Part shown: one piece after another, positions 1-11,424 of the stretch
How the letters are laid out: every line of letters starts with the position of its first letter
Numbering within the stretch: position 1 is the first letter of the stretch
Assembly: GCA_002633025.1 (NCBI GenBank)
Contig: NMRB01000350.1
Span: 363,578-427,577, forward strand
Length of the DNA: 64,000 nucleotides
Source of the DNA: Notospermus geniculatus
Taxonomy: Eukaryota > Nemertea > Pilidiophora > Heteronemertea > Lineidae
Direction: 5' to 3'
The notes under the pieces: generated by a model
The model's database searches: none
What the model was told of the DNA's origin: nothing
What the model saw: only the letters and a program-made list of their open reading frames with translations
Translations under genes and position numbers: made by a program

Positions 1-948
1 TTTCGAACTTTTTCAAATATATTTCGAATTATATATTTTATTAGCTGCTTGCTTGCTAAAAAATCTTTATGCAATTCTAGTGGCTTACTACTGACACTGA
101 CTGTATGACCTTTCTTTTTTTGAACGCCTCTGACGTCTGAGTCTGACCGTGCAAAATCCCATTGAAAAAACCCAAGCAATGGCAAAATCGTAAAAAAAGA
201 TGGTTTCGCAAGCTGTCTTAGTGTNNNNNNNNNNNNNNNNNNNNNNNNNNNNNNNNNNNNNNNNNNNNNNNNNNNNNNNNNNNNNNNNNNNNNNNNNNNN
301 NNNNNNNNNNNNNNNNNNNNNNNNNNNNNNNNNNNNNNNNNNNNNNNNNNNNNNNNNNNNNNNNNNNNNNNNNNNNNNNNNNNNNNNNNNNNNNNNNNNN
401 NNNNNNNNNNNNNNNNNNNNNNNNNNNNNNNNNNNNNNNNNNNNNNNNNNNNNNNNNNNNNNNNNNNNNNNNNNNNNNNNNNNNNNNNNNNNNNNNNNNN
501 NNNNNNNNNNNNNNNNNNNNNNNNNNNNNNNNNNNNNNNNNNNNNNNNNNNNNNNNNNNNNNNNNNNNNNNNNNNNNNNNNNNNNNNNNNNNNNNNNNNN
601 NNNNNNNNNNNNNNNNNNNNNNNGACGGACAATAAATCTCTGTTAGCATGGAATAAACTGAGGTCAGATGCGAACTGTCTGAGAGGCTTCTCTCCCCCGA
701 ACAAATAGTCCGATCTGACGTTCCTCGTGTGGCGCTGGCGATGACGTCATTTCAATGGAGGCAGCCGATCGGCGAAAATGACATTTTGGTCAATTTCAAT
801 GACTTAACTGCAATAAAGTCCGATGAAACTTGGATTATAAGATACCGCCAAGAAAGACAAGTCGACTGACGCATGTTTCATCAAAATCGGCCCAGGCGTT
901 GCGGAGCTATCGTTGATAAACCTCGCGACAATCGGAACTGGAATGAAG
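1..948. other. Left flank with assembly gap; no gene seen
   Basis: AT-rich sequence at 1-224, an N run at 225-623, then unique sequence to 948. A perfect CRE-type palindrome, ATGACGTCAT, sits at 741-750. No reading frame resembling a known protein is visible on either side of the gap. Homology to the second ARMH3 block begins only near 948. The N run hides an unknown amount of sequence. Confidence 0.8.
225..623. other. Assembly gap (N run)
   Basis: Uninterrupted N. It breaks all reading frames and lies just before the first copy of the ARMH3 block. Confidence 1.
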
Positions 949-1978
949 AGTAGGTGACGGTCTAATGCATCATGCACATGACATGACGACAATCAGCATG
1001 ATCAGTCAGTGATGGTGAATCACACATGTCACAATGTCAATGCACATGATGATGCACTGCACTGCAGTGCAGTGCAGTAAGTAGTACATTTTGCATGGAT
1101 TTTTGATTGAATTTTTGTGTTCCCCTTAGGCCTAGCAGCATGCATGCAGCATGACTGAGCATGGATTAAAATGAGCCATAGGCCTAGCTATGTACCCACC
1201 GACATTTTGGCCGGATTCAATGCGGAAATTATTCACATTTCACACAAAAATAGCAGAACCACGAGGACGACACGCGCACGCGGCACCATGACGACTGCAA
1301 CACCACTCACCAGTGTGGGGCTATATTTACACAAACTCCTTGCAGTGTCGTCTGCACACTCCAGACGGCACAGGTATTGGTTCAAAATGCCGCCGCCAGG
1401 AGAGCTCCCGCAGATCGGTTAATCGGTCGATAGTAGCGATAAACTTAATTGTAACTTAATAACTCAATAAACTTAATTGTAATTGTAATTGTAATTGTAA
1501 TTGGTCGATAGTAGCGCGTAGCATACTATGCATAAAGTTGAACGAATTTTATCACAGTTAGTAAGTGAAAAATCATAGACTACAACAGAATATATTTTGA
1601 GTAGCAATATGAACTCTGTGCAAGTAAATTAAGTATATACATTTAATACGAATCGCCTATTTTTGCACGTCTGATAATGAACTGCTGGATTCATCTAATT
1701 TGCATATCGGAATGAGAAATCATAAAAATGATTGATAAATGCACACATAAGTTCACACATTTCTAAAAATAGATTAAAGCGATGACGTTGCCAATCTGTG
1801 TGTTGGCGATGGTATATCTGATATAGTGCGTACCGGAGTTTTTTGCAACGTTTACCTGAAGAATTTGACAGCTTCAAAATCATTCATTCAGCTTCAGATA
1901 ATACAGTTTCATTGTTGTATGTTTGCATGTTAACATATTGTATTGTATTCCAGTAGCCCTATGTCGACCTGCACCTTG
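949..1978 (+). repeat. Block A: first copy of the ARMH3 upstream region
   Basis: Nearly identical to 23612-24568. The match starts around GGTGACGGTCTA and stops abruptly after GCACCTTG at 1978 (24568 in the other copy). It holds a perfect 24-bp palindrome of alternating TGCAC/GTGCA near 1050-1075, a small reading frame (1171-1422) and a TAATTG microsatellite at about 1450-1503 that the other copy lacks. From about 1503 to 1978 I see no mismatch between the copies. The block is probably promoter and 5'-leader DNA of ARMH3, because the first coding exon follows it in the second copy. Confidence 0.85.
1171..1422 (+). CDS. Small ORF shared by both blocks, copy 1 (hypothetical)
   Basis: An 83-codon frame. 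A second in-frame ATG at 1288 lies in a good context (GGCACCATGA). The other copy (23842-24090) has 82 codons. The two differ by a 6-nt and a 3-nt indel, both keeping the frame, plus a few substitutions. No known domain is recognised; the sequence is basic and Thr/Arg-rich. It lies upstream of ARMH3, so it could be an upstream ORF in the leader, a separate microprotein, or chance. Frame-preserving indels are the only hint of coding. Confidence 0.3.
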   Translation: MSHRPSYVPTDILAGFNAEIIHISHKNSRTTRTTRARGTMTTATPLTSVGLYLHKLLAVSSAHSRRHRYWFKMPPPGELPQIG

Positions 1979-2051
1979 AATACAACCTTCCTGCAGAACA
2001 CATTCCTCACGTTCCGGGAAATCTCACGCATAGGGAACTCACGATCAGGGA

Positions 2052-2452
2052 ACACACTTGACACTAGCGGCGAAATATCGTGCCTCATTTCACCACTAGC
2101 GTAGGTGGAAGGCCGCCATTTTGGATCTTGCCGGCGCGCATGTAGAAATAGTTCGGTCGGCCTAATCGCACAATTCTTTCTAATTAGTATTCAGTTCATT
2201 TCTAATACCACTTGTTATCAACACGAAGTCCTTTTAGTCTGAAAATATTCGCCTTGAACCCAACAGCACCACTTTTCAACATCATCTATCATCAAGCGTA
2301 GATGCCACTGGGTTGGCGGTGACACGGCTGGCCTGTTCACGATGGTTAAAAACCTTTACCAAAATGTAGTAATCTGCACTACTTTCAAGATGGAAACCTA
2401 GCACCTGCGCTAGTGGTGATATAGAAGATATCGCCATCTAGTGTCAAGTGTG
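2052..2452. mobile_element. MITE-like element with 9-bp target duplication
   Basis: The ends are inverted repeats (ACACTTGACACTAG at the left, CTAGTGTCAAGTGT at the right) and the similarity extends inward about 50 bp. The element is flanked by the direct repeat GATCAGGGA at 2043-2051 and 2453-2461. It has no coding capacity, so it is a non-autonomous DNA transposon. An 8-9 bp duplication would fit hAT- or Mutator-type transposition (inference). Confidence 0.75.
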
Positions 2453-3440
2453 GATCAGGGAAGTAACCCAGGTGGAGGGTATCAATGACGTATGAGATCT
2501 ATAATCTAGTGAGAAGGATAGGGGTCACTACCGGTAGCTTAGTGTTGTGATATACATAGCTACTTACAGTCTGTTTTGAAATTTCCAACTGGGCTTATCG
2601 TATTCAATTAATACAGGTTGTGTCAAAAAAATGTCCCGCGTTAAAAATAATGTCATGATGTAACGTGGTTTAGGCCTCGTTTTTGTCGTTTGGCCTAGTC
2701 ACTTTTTCTAAATGGTCATTAAATGTTTTAGGCCTTATACATGTATTTAAATAAGGCCTATAACCGTTCTAAGTACCCGTAGGCTCCTACTCCTCCTCAT
2801 TGCTTTGCCACCTCTCCACCCTGATGTTTCCCTCAATTTTGAAATGTACAAAGGTCTGCCTAGGCCTAGCAGGGTTTCCGCCAGGATTTTCAAGGAGCGG
2901 GGAGAAAAAAATTTTGAAAAAAAGTATTTTTTTTTCTCGTTTGTTTTCTTAAAAACGGCCTCCAGAGTCATTTTTTTTCATTCCAAAATGCAAAATTAGT
3001 CTTCCTTCTGCATGAAAATTGTATTTGAAATGTAAGGCCTTCCGTACCGTTAACGTTTTTCAATGTGGCCGTTTTTCTGTGTGATTCCCATTACATACGC
3101 ACTGGGAAACAGTGTGTTGCCCATTGTCAAGTCGCCGCTTATTCCGCCAATCTATTGTAATGTCAAACCATGGCTCACGGGGGCCTCACTGAAAAACGTT
3201 ACACCGGCATCGGAAAATTCCACACTTGCCGCTGTCATAGTAACAAAGAGAAAACTTTCATTTTTATTTAAATTTTATTTGTATGTTTAAACAAACCAAG
3301 AATGACCACCCAACATTTTCAGATTTATAGGCCTACCGGGTAATATTTTCTTGTTGGTGGAAATCATGCTCCCTTCGGGCTAGGCCTACAGTAGGCTAGA
3401 AGGCATAGGCCCATTTGTGTTTCTATTTCACACCAGAAGT

Positions 3441-3964
3441 AATAGTGCGCAGCTCCTGTAGGATTTTTTTGCTAAAGTTGATTTTTTTGCAGTTCTAGGT
3501 ACTTTATGGTCCAAACTATCAGCAATTGATGGGGTGCAAATTTTCTGGCCACTAACCTCTTTGTGGGGCGTCCCCCAATTTTGCGAACTGACTTTGTAGA
3601 GGACAATAAGAGACAATGTACTGCTAACTTTTGTATTTACACCCCATAAATGTATTTCCAACAGATAGAAATGTGGTGCCTAGGAATCAGATAAACCTGT
3701 TCTGGGGCATTTTTAAACAGTTTAGGAAGGACGTTTTATGCATTTTGACTCAGTTTACCGTCATCTCTCATTACATAATGACTAAAAACAATTAAGAATA
3801 TGCCTATCTGATTCCTAGGCACCACATTTCTATCTGTTGGTAATGCATTTATGGGGTGTAAATCCACCGTTCAAAAGTTAGCTGTACATCGACTCCCAGA
3901 TTCTCCTGCACAACTCTCAACTTTAGCAAAAAATCCTACGGGAGAACATCATACCGCACTATGC
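3441..3964. mobile_element. Long foldback element
   Basis: The outer arms (about 3441-3485 and 3915-3964) are inverted copies containing GGATTTTTTGCTAAAGTTG. An inner pair at about 3630-3692 and 3800-3862 is a near-perfect inverted repeat around CCTAGGAATCAGATA. The whole segment can fold into one long hairpin with a short centre. No protein is encoded. It is a foldback MITE or a palindromic repeat. Confidence 0.7.
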
Positions 3965-4648
3965 ACAGGGAAGTAATATTATAATGTAGGCCTGGCCTAG
4001 TTGTTAGGACATAACATTTGAAATGTTGGCATCTTACCGGTGTGATTGGTGAAATCCTATTCTTACATAAAATATCACGCACAGGGAAATGAGTACGGTA
4101 GTTGAAAACTTACGATGGTGATATCTGTGTTTCTCACAGAAATCTCACGCACAGTACATGACAGAACAGTTGGTAGGACATCACATTTGAAATGATTGGT
4201 GAAATCCTATTCTTGCGTAAAATCTCACTCACAGGGAAGTACGCCGGCCAATTGCTATGTACACAATTACAGAACATCACACAGAAGTTGACAACTTAAT
4301 AAGATCAGTGATATCCTGTAAGTCTATTCTTACATAAAATCTCACGTACAGGGAAGTAGGCCTGCCAGTGCTATGTACACAATTACAGAACATCAGAAAT
4401 ATATGTTGACAACTTCGTACGATCAATGATGTCCTGTATTTTTCTGTAAATCTCACGCACAGCTAGGGAAGTACCAGCTGGTAGCTATACGTATATGTCA
4501 TCACATTTGAAAAGATGGCATCTTCATCTGATAAGGTGAAATATTCTATCCTTACATAAAATCTCACACACAGGGAAGTAAGTAAGTACCAATTGGTAGC
4601 CTAATTGTATATGACATCACATTTGAAAAGACGACATATTCTGATATA

Positions 4649-4755
4649 GAAACCAAACGTTAACGCTAATTACGTCACCCCCAGAAGAAATACAACGAAT
4701 TCATTCGATGTGACGTCAAAATGATGCGTTAGCGTTAACGTATGATTTCTTAAAC
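4649..4755. mobile_element. Palindromic MITE, CGTTAACGCTAA family
   Basis: An inverted repeat with arms around AACGTTAACGCTAA (left) and TTAGCGTTAACGT (right), ending in TTTCTTAAAC. It is related to the two elements at 7804-8047 through the same TAACG/CGTTA core. Noncoding, inserted in the satellite. Confidence 0.6.
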
Positions 4756-5448
4756 TCACTAATAGGTGAAATCCCACATAATAAAATCTCACGCACAGGG
4801 AAGTACCAATCGGTAAGTGTAGGACATTATATACATTTGAAAAATTGACACATTACATAAAATAGGTTACATAAAATCTCACATGGAAGTATGTAGCTAT
4901 AGTCATCACATTTGAAAAGATGACATCTTCTGATAGGTGTGAAATCCTATTCTTACAAAAAATCTCACGGCTTCACGCACATGGGACTGAGTACCAGTTG
5001 TTAAGTGTAGCACATCACATTTGAAAAATTGACACCTTAGGATAGGTTACAGACTGTGCGACAGGGATCAAAGTCCCCCTGGAATCAAAGTCCGGTCTTA
5101 TTGTTGAGCGAGGGATCAGAATATGGATAGAGAGACCATGACCATATTCGAATATAACCTGACAATATGTTTGGCAGACTTTCGTTCCTGGGACATTGAT
5201 CCCTGTGAATGTGATACCTGTCACACCTGTACCGGTACCTAAAATCTCACGCACAGGGAAGTACCAATTGGTAAGTGTCGAGGCCTAGGACATCACATTT
5301 GAAAAATTGACACATTATGATAGGCGAAATCCTATTGTACATCGGTAATATATACTCCAACCTCTTCGATGTAAAACCAGTGTAAAGAATCTAATGTTCC
5401 TCGATATGTGATGTCCCCAAACAATATATTATATGTAATGTTTTTCAT

Positions 5449-5612
5449 TGCCCCCCCCCCCCGTTTGCCAATGCCCCCAAACAAAAGATTGACGGAAGCG
5501 GCAAAGTGACAATGAGGGAGGCACTGACATGACTGATAAACAATGTCTTTCTGTATTTGAGTGTCCGCCGAACAATAAAGCGGGCATTTTCATACGGGGG
5601 GGGGGGATTCTC
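5449..5612. repeat. Imperfect inverted repeat with poly-C and poly-G ends
   Basis: A run of about a dozen C near 5452-5463, followed by CGTTTGCCAATGCCC, is mirrored by GGGCATTTTCATACGGGG near 5580-5600. The overlapping reading frames are products of the homopolymers and are not believed. Probably a decayed foldback element. Confidence 0.4.
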
Positions 5613-6310
5613 ACACATTACACTTGCACTATTTCCTACAATGTTCACAACACCACAATTGACAAGGTGACAATTTTACGATACCGGTAGCGATATCCTG
5701 TTCCGGGTATCCTGTACTATTTTTAAAGAAATCTCACGCATGGTTAGGACATCGCATTTGAAATGTTGGCACCTTATTATTCTTACATAAAATCTCACTC
5801 ACGGGGAAGTACGCCGGCCAATTGCTGTACAATTACAGAACATCACTGAGAAGTTGACAGTCGATCAGTGATACCCTGTAATTCTCTTCTTACATAAAAT
5901 CTCACGCACAGGGAAGTAGGCCTACCGGTACCGAATTGGTTTGTGTGGCACATCACATTTGAAAAATTGACACCTTATGATATAGGTTGCCGGTAGGCCA
6001 ACCTACATAAAATCTCACGCACAGGGAAGTAGGCCTACCGGTACCAATTATGATATAACTGCTATTCTCACAGAAATCTCATGACAGAACATTTGGTAGG
6101 ACATCACATTTGAAATGATTGGTGAAATCCTATTAATTATTGCGTCTCACGTACAGTACGCCTGCTAATCGCTATGTACACAAGTAGGCCTACAGAAGTA
6201 CAGAACATCACAAAGAAGTTGACAACTTAAAGGCGCTCTAGTTCGATTTGTAACATTTATCCGGCGCGCCACCTATTTTCAACTTCTGCTACCAACAAAT
6301 CGGATAAAAT

Positions 6311-6375
6311 AGTTTGATTCCCGAACCCATCGCTAGGGCCTCATAGCCCTAGCGGTGGGTTCGGGAACCAAACTA
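6311..6375. mobile_element. 65-bp hairpin element with 10-bp target duplication
   Basis: The arms 6311-6338 and 6347-6374 form a 28-bp stem (CCGAACCCATCGCTAGGG at its core) with two mismatches and an 8-nt loop. The direct repeat CGGATAAAAT flanks the hairpin at 6301-6310 and 6376-6385, as expected for a transposed unit. It is far shorter than typical MITEs. Confidence 0.65.
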
Positions 6376-7027
6376 CGGATAAAATCGAATTACATCTCAC
6401 CTTTCACAAATTTTTGTTTGTTTTTGAGCGTAAAATCATAAATATATTTCAGTTACATTGTACAAGAATATATATCAAGATAGAAATAAAAAATAGGTAA
6501 CGTAATGTTTTGGTGTACACTGTGCTAACACCTTTCTGCAGGAAACAACCATGTAAATAAACAAACCGTAATATTGGTTCACGTAGTGACCATTATTTTC
6601 ATACCGGTTTTGCCCGATTCACTCTTCGAAAACGCGGTTATTCACATTATCATAACCAGGGCTTCGCACTCACGCAGGAAACTTTCATTGTGAGGCTGAA
6701 GATTGGAAGCCAATAAAATCGGATAACCTTCGATAGAGATGAACTTTTTGTGAATAACCTTAATAAGTTAAAAGTAGATATCCATTTGCTGCTTCGGATT
6801 TCTTCTGGGGCCATAATATTCGTTAGTTGACCTAAAAATTGCGTTTAAAGTCCAGTGCATTCGCGATATCCAATACATGGCAGAATAACACAGGCAGGAT
6901 GAGCCTATTTGGAAGGCGTAGGGGTTTCAGGATTGTTATACAAGGCTGGCGGCGGCGTAAAAGGTTCACGTGGAAAGAGTTTGAAATAAAGTTCACAGTT
7001 TATTGGTCTTTGGTGGAAATTTTCTTA

Positions 7028-7164
7028 GTCCAGACTGGCGCGTCCTGCAGGCGTTCCACCAATCAGATTCTTCGGTAGGTGTTTTGGTCAGTGTTCGGCC
7101 TCACTGATTGGTTGAACGCTTCCCCACGCGTTGCTTCCGCGCCAGTCTGTCACCGGCTTTAGTC
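7028..7164. mobile_element. Harbinger-like MITE relic
   Basis: The right end reads CAGTCTGTCACCGGCTTTA, the same terminus as the complete element at 15524-15683. The left end has the inverted partner CAGACTGGCGCG, and the inner segments CCACCAATCAG and CTGATTGGTTG are also inverted copies. The left terminus is truncated. Noncoding. Confidence 0.55.
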
Positions 7165-7174
7165 CAAATACTAG

Positions 7175-8710
7175 CCCAGCCAGCCTGCAACACCGGCTCG
7201 ACATTGGCTGTACCCCGGCAAACACTAGTGGCCAACACAGTTTTTGCCACCCTTGGTGTAGCATTGGCACAACATCGGCAAGAGTTACTGTTTAGGCGAA
7301 CTGTCAAACGCTGGTCCAGCGTTGGCCCCGCGCCGGTGGGCCCCAGGTGGCATACCAAGATTAAGAATGAAAAAAATATATGAAATGGTTAATTATTTTT
7401 TCTTATTGGTGACACTGATAAAATCGTCTACAGAGTCGTCGCATCATCCTGCTGGGCACACCCGGGTGGGCACACCCTGGTGTTCGGAGTCGCCAGCAGA
7501 TTCCGACCCACAAACCCCAGCGGATTAATCTTGAGACTGACGAAAACCGAGAGTATGAAGCTAGGCATGCGCGACCACAGTCTCTAAGATTTGGGTCATC
7601 ACTCAGAAACAAGGGTTGAAAAAAGGATAAATTGGCTTCGGATACCCCTATGTTGCGAGCAATTAAGTGTGAGCACCACCGCACTGCCGACTTCCGGACT
7701 AAACAAGCTGAAGCCATTGCATATTCATGAGGAGGCGTGTCTTTATTGCCAGCTCGACGAACAATGCTGAATTTGAAGCCAGCTTGTCAAGCTAGCTCGA
7801 TAAATACAGAGTTTAAGAGATCGTCCCGCTAACGATAACACTAACGTTAACGTTATTTTTTACATTGCAAATGTACGGCAGAAATAGCGTTATCGTTAGT
7901 GTTAAAACTCTCGATTACAGAGTTTAAGAGATCACACGCTAACGATAACACTTACGCTAACGCTATTTCTTGCATGTATTTCATGTACAAAAAAATATCG
8001 TTAACGTAAGCGTTATCGTTAGCGTGTGATCTCTTAAACTCTGTATTAACACCGAATCCACGTACTCCTAATCGAGCGGCTTGACAAATAAGACCGAAAG
8101 TAGTGCTTATTCATCGAGCGGCTCGATAAATAAACTCGTTCTTTATAATATTCAGATTAATGGAAGGTATTTTCTATCTGAATTATCAGTTTGGTGATGA
8201 GAAGCATGGTTGAGCCGATGATTTGACACAAAACTACTGACGGCTTCAAAAACATTGTCCTTCCAATTTTTTCAAGAACCCTTATAACGTGATCGCGTAA
8301 TAGACGAACGTTATACCAAAGGGGCACTCTGGCAGATGCTCGGAGTTTTTTTTTAAAGTCTCCGCTCAGGAGGTGTGTGTCTTACATGTGACATCCCACT
8401 CCTTGGGTACCTACCCCCCAATGCCACCGATAGGCTGTAAATTTGCAACCAAATGTCTGGCCAATGCTGACAAAAGATTGCAAGGGTGATGATGTTGGGC
8501 CACTGTCGGAACTAGAAATTAGCCGATATTTGCCAACATTGGGCCAATGTCAAACCGGTGTGCAAGATGATGTCGGGCCAACACTTGCAAACATTGGGTT
8601 GACATTTGCCGACATTGGGCCACTGTCGGAATGCAACGTTGGCCAACGTTGTAAGCCAACTTTGGCCGTTACTGGCCCAACATTTGCCCAAGGATTTTGT
8701 GCTGGCTGGG
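7175..8710. mobile_element. Possible larger element with GGCCAA-rich ends
   Basis: CCCAGCCAGC at 7175-7184 is matched by GCTGGCTGGG at 8701-8710 in inverted orientation. The adjoining blocks (7185-7335 and 8440-8700) are full of GGCCAA, ACATTGGC and TTGGGCC words. The reading frames there follow the repeated words and show no transposase motifs. The boundaries are uncertain because other repeats, including the palindromes at 7804-8047, lie inside. Confidence 0.35.
7804..8047. mobile_element. Two adjacent palindromic MITEs
   Basis: Two hairpins sit side by side, at 7804-7911 and 7915-8047. Both start with TACAGAGTTTAAGAGATC, followed by CGCTAACGATAACAC. The second is the better preserved: its right end repeats the left in inverse almost without mismatch, ending CTCTTAAACTCTGTA. 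They belong to the same family as 4649-4755. Noncoding. Confidence 0.7.
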
Positions 8711-9399
8711 AGGCCTAGGATGAATGGAATAAAAGTCAGATCACTTTCACAGCAAGTTCTCGGCGTTTATACCATTCATTTATACCATTTATACTTGGCA
8801 TCCCTTTGTGTGCCTAGTTTTTGGACTTAGGAAATTTCCACCAACGACCAATAAACTGTGAACTTCCTGTATATTCTTGCCGGTAGTTACTCTAGTTTCT
8901 TGTTTTTAACACACCTTTAGATATTCAAGGCGGACACTGAACGCACCGCCCCAGCAATAGGTACACAAAGGGTCTTTCAGTTCATTCACTACGGATGACC
9001 AATCGCTGGGCCGCACGGTGTCTGCACCGCTTGAGACGTCTAGGCCTTTTCAGGCTATCTATAGTCCAAGTGATCAATTTCAAAACATGTTGTCAACTAA
9101 ATTCAATCCTCCCCCGCCCAATCTCAGCCTTGGCGTTTTACTCCAAGAGGCCTATTGTCATACTCAATGCATATTTACGATGGAGGCGGTCTCACCACCT
9201 TGTAATGAAGGTGGGTGTGTTAAAAACAAGAAACCAGAGTATTACATCTACAGGTGTAACATCTGTGTGTGTTTCTGTGGCTCAGTGTTCCCAAACAATT
9301 GACGCGGCCTAGAATGGTTATTAATATTGAGCTTCTGCAAGCGCCCGGTTAGGCTCTATGACGACGTGTGTGAGTGCACCCAAACAATAGATAAACGTA

Positions 9400-9680
9400 C
9401 CGGGTAGTACAAATTGTTATGTGTAGGACATCACATATTGAAAAATTGACACTTTATGATAGATTACCGGTACCTACATAAATCTCACACACTTGGAAGT
9501 ACCTACCAATTATTTAAAATTTGTACAGAACACCACAAATGAGAATTAAAATTGAAAACTTACGATGTTGATATCACGCACAGAGACATGACAACATTTG
9601 GTAGGACATCACATTTGAAATGATTGGTGAAATCCTATTCTTACATAAAATATCACGTACACCATTGCTATGTACATGTA
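9400..9680. repeat. Outlying block of the 3990-6230 satellite
   Basis: It repeats the words GGACATCACAT, ATTGACAC and AATCTCACACAC in the same order as the main array. No gene is seen. Confidence 0.6.
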
Positions 9681-10208
9681 CAACCTTACTCAAAAATAAA
9701 TGCCCTGCTAATTTTCCGGCATATCTCAATGAATATTTTTCATAGCCACGTTTTCTTTTCATAGTATACAATATGTAATCTAGGGCCACTGGGACACCTT
9801 TAAGACCACAAAACTTGAAATCATTACACAACTGTGTTTTTGGCAAAAGTTTGAAATTTTGCCAAAATATCATGCTTTTTTAATACCCACTTGTTCGGGT
9901 TGAAATTGGCACTGTTTTGAAGCCAGACTATGTCTGTACAATGCAATTTTTTGAATTAAAAATTGACCAACTTTGTGATGATTTATGATGATTTTTCTGT
10001 GTAATAAAATCCTCCCAATTCCAGTTAATTCCAAACCACATTTTATCAATACACCCATCACGTGCCTTAATTCATTAAGTCCATTGAACGCCTATTCAAA
10101 TCGGGCCTATTCAAAATGTTCATCCCAATAACAAGTTACGCAGGTGTTTATGACTGTAACAACGCCTGCATCGATGTGAGTTGACCACGATTACCCAGTG
10201 TACCTTAC

Positions 10209-10313
10209 CAAACTCGCTAGCCCAGTGGTACGGCGTTCCGCCGTTTGCTCCACTTGTACAAACTCGCTAGCCCAGTGGTACGGCGTTCCGCGTTTTCGGT
10301 TTGCTCCACTTGT
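10209..10313. repeat. Two-copy direct repeat, about 50 bp
   Basis: The segment beginning CAAACTCGCTAGCCCAGTGG occurs at 10209-10258 and again from 10259, with a 5-nt insertion in the second copy. TAGCCCAGTGGTA resembles a polymerase III A box, so it could derive from a tRNA-like SINE, but no matching B box is convincing. Confidence 0.6.
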
Positions 10314-10684
10314 ACCACTGGCTTCAAACACCCTCATCACTTCTGCTCGGAATGAGCAGAATGAATAAAAACTGATCTACTACTGTCAAGTTTAGAACTG
10401 TATCAAAACACCGAACACACCATGATTTTTAAACATTTGTTCATTATTTTGTGTTGCACTTTTTTGCGGCGGATTACACGTACGGCTGTGCTTCGGTTCG
10501 GTCGTTCCGGCAGAAATAGTTTCTATTTTAGAAGCAACCAAATCGATGGACCAATCAGCTTCGTCGAATTTGATCACATGATTTTGTGAGTGTAAACATA
10601 ACCACGTGCAACAAGGCAGCCATCTTAAATGACGTCATTCCTACGCGAAAAGAAGTACCGGGCACTGACGTTTGAAGGCAGAGT

Positions 10685-10754
10685 CAGTAAGGTGAAACCG
10701 TCTGACCTCTGCGATGGAGCAGTAAGGTGAAACCGTCTGACCTCTGCGTTGGAG
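10685..10754. repeat. Two-copy 35-bp tandem repeat
   Basis: The unit starting CAGTAAGGTGAAACCGTCTG is present twice without a gap, at 10685-10719 and 10720-10754, with one difference (CGATGGAG versus CGTTGGAG). Confidence 0.75.
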
Positions 10755-11133
10755 ATTGGCACCTTACACCGGTATGTCAGTCAACAAGTTGGCCTATTGT
10801 GAGAGACACGTGTGGTGAAACAGTCTAACGTCACCGTCGGAGATACCATTGTTCGAGACCCACGAACAATGTTGCGTTCACGTTCCTGTATAATTCACTT
10901 CTTGGTTAAACCAAATATACGCGACTTTTTTCACGGGAACGACAATGACGTTTGTCGTTCAAGATCTTACCTCTCTATTATCGCAAGGTCTGCGATAGTT
11001 TGCGTTCATTTGCGACAGTACACCTGCGATTGTCTAATCGCAATTAAACGCGGCAGGCCAACTATCGCACGTGTGAGAGTGGCTTTACAACAACATGGGA
11101 AGTATTAACAGGCACATTATTTTTTTTGAGATC

Positions 11134-11424
11134 TTAAGCATTTGATGTACAGTATGGGCAGAAATATTGTTCCTCTGGTGCTGGTTTTTTATCTAGCCCT
11201 GCACAGAAGAGATGTGCCCATCGGTCGCATTTGTCGCACTGTACCCATTCGACGTTTTCCTGTTTTGCTTCCCGTATGCTGCAGACAATGTCGCAGACTG
11301 TCCTGCTTTCCTGTCCTTTTCGTCGTCCACTTGTTACCAGAAGGTAAGCTATGTAGTACCTTGCATACTCGACGTGGTGCTGCTTGAATTCCAGCATGTT
11401 TCTTCCACACAACAGGTATTCCAC
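11134..11424 (-). CDS. PHD-finger C-terminal fragment, unidentified protein
   Basis: A - strand frame ending with a stop at 11134. The last 50 residues fit the zinc-binding part of a PHD finger: Cys-X3-Cys, then VQCDKCDRW, WAHLFC (Trp-X-His-X2-Cys), a spacer, and a final CPYC. The first cysteine pair is spaced by three residues rather than the usual two. The frame is open a little further upstream (to about 11460, where a stop occurs). A possible acceptor, CTTTTCGTACAG, lies near 11430, so this may be a terminal exon or a cut-off piece of a mobile-element protein. No partner domain is visible upstream. PHD fingers usually read histone H3 tails; the role here is unknown. Confidence 0.45.
   Translation of the reverse strand: MEYLLCGRNMLEFKQHHVEYARYYIAYLLVTSGRRKGQESRTVCDIVCSIREAKQENVEWVQCDKCDRWAHLFCAGLDKKPAPEEQYFCPYCTSNA

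Larger units (their letters stand above)
3990..6230. repeat. Degenerate tandem satellite, AATCTCACGCACAGGGAAGTA family
   Basis: A motif close to AATCTCACGCACAGGGAAGT recurs at about 4075, 4220, 4340, 4449, 4560, 4785, 4961, 5236, 5790, 5895 and 6010, roughly every 100-130 bp. It alternates with a second motif near GGACATCACATTTGAAA. The units are diverged, with small indels. Other repeats are inserted in it (4649-4755 and 5449-5610). It belongs to block X only. More copies appear at 9400-9680, and an isolated one near 2025. Confidence 0.8.

Noticed and set aside
200-649. Open frames on both strands across the N run
   Set aside because: They consist almost entirely of unknown bases and are artefacts of the gap.
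7403-7717. 104-codon minus-strand frame
   Set aside because: No domain, located among repeats, with composition like random GC-rich sequence.
8443-8718. 91-codon frame rich in GPLSE and GPTLA words
   Set aside because: It is a translation of the GGCCAA/TTGGGCC repeat and not a protein.
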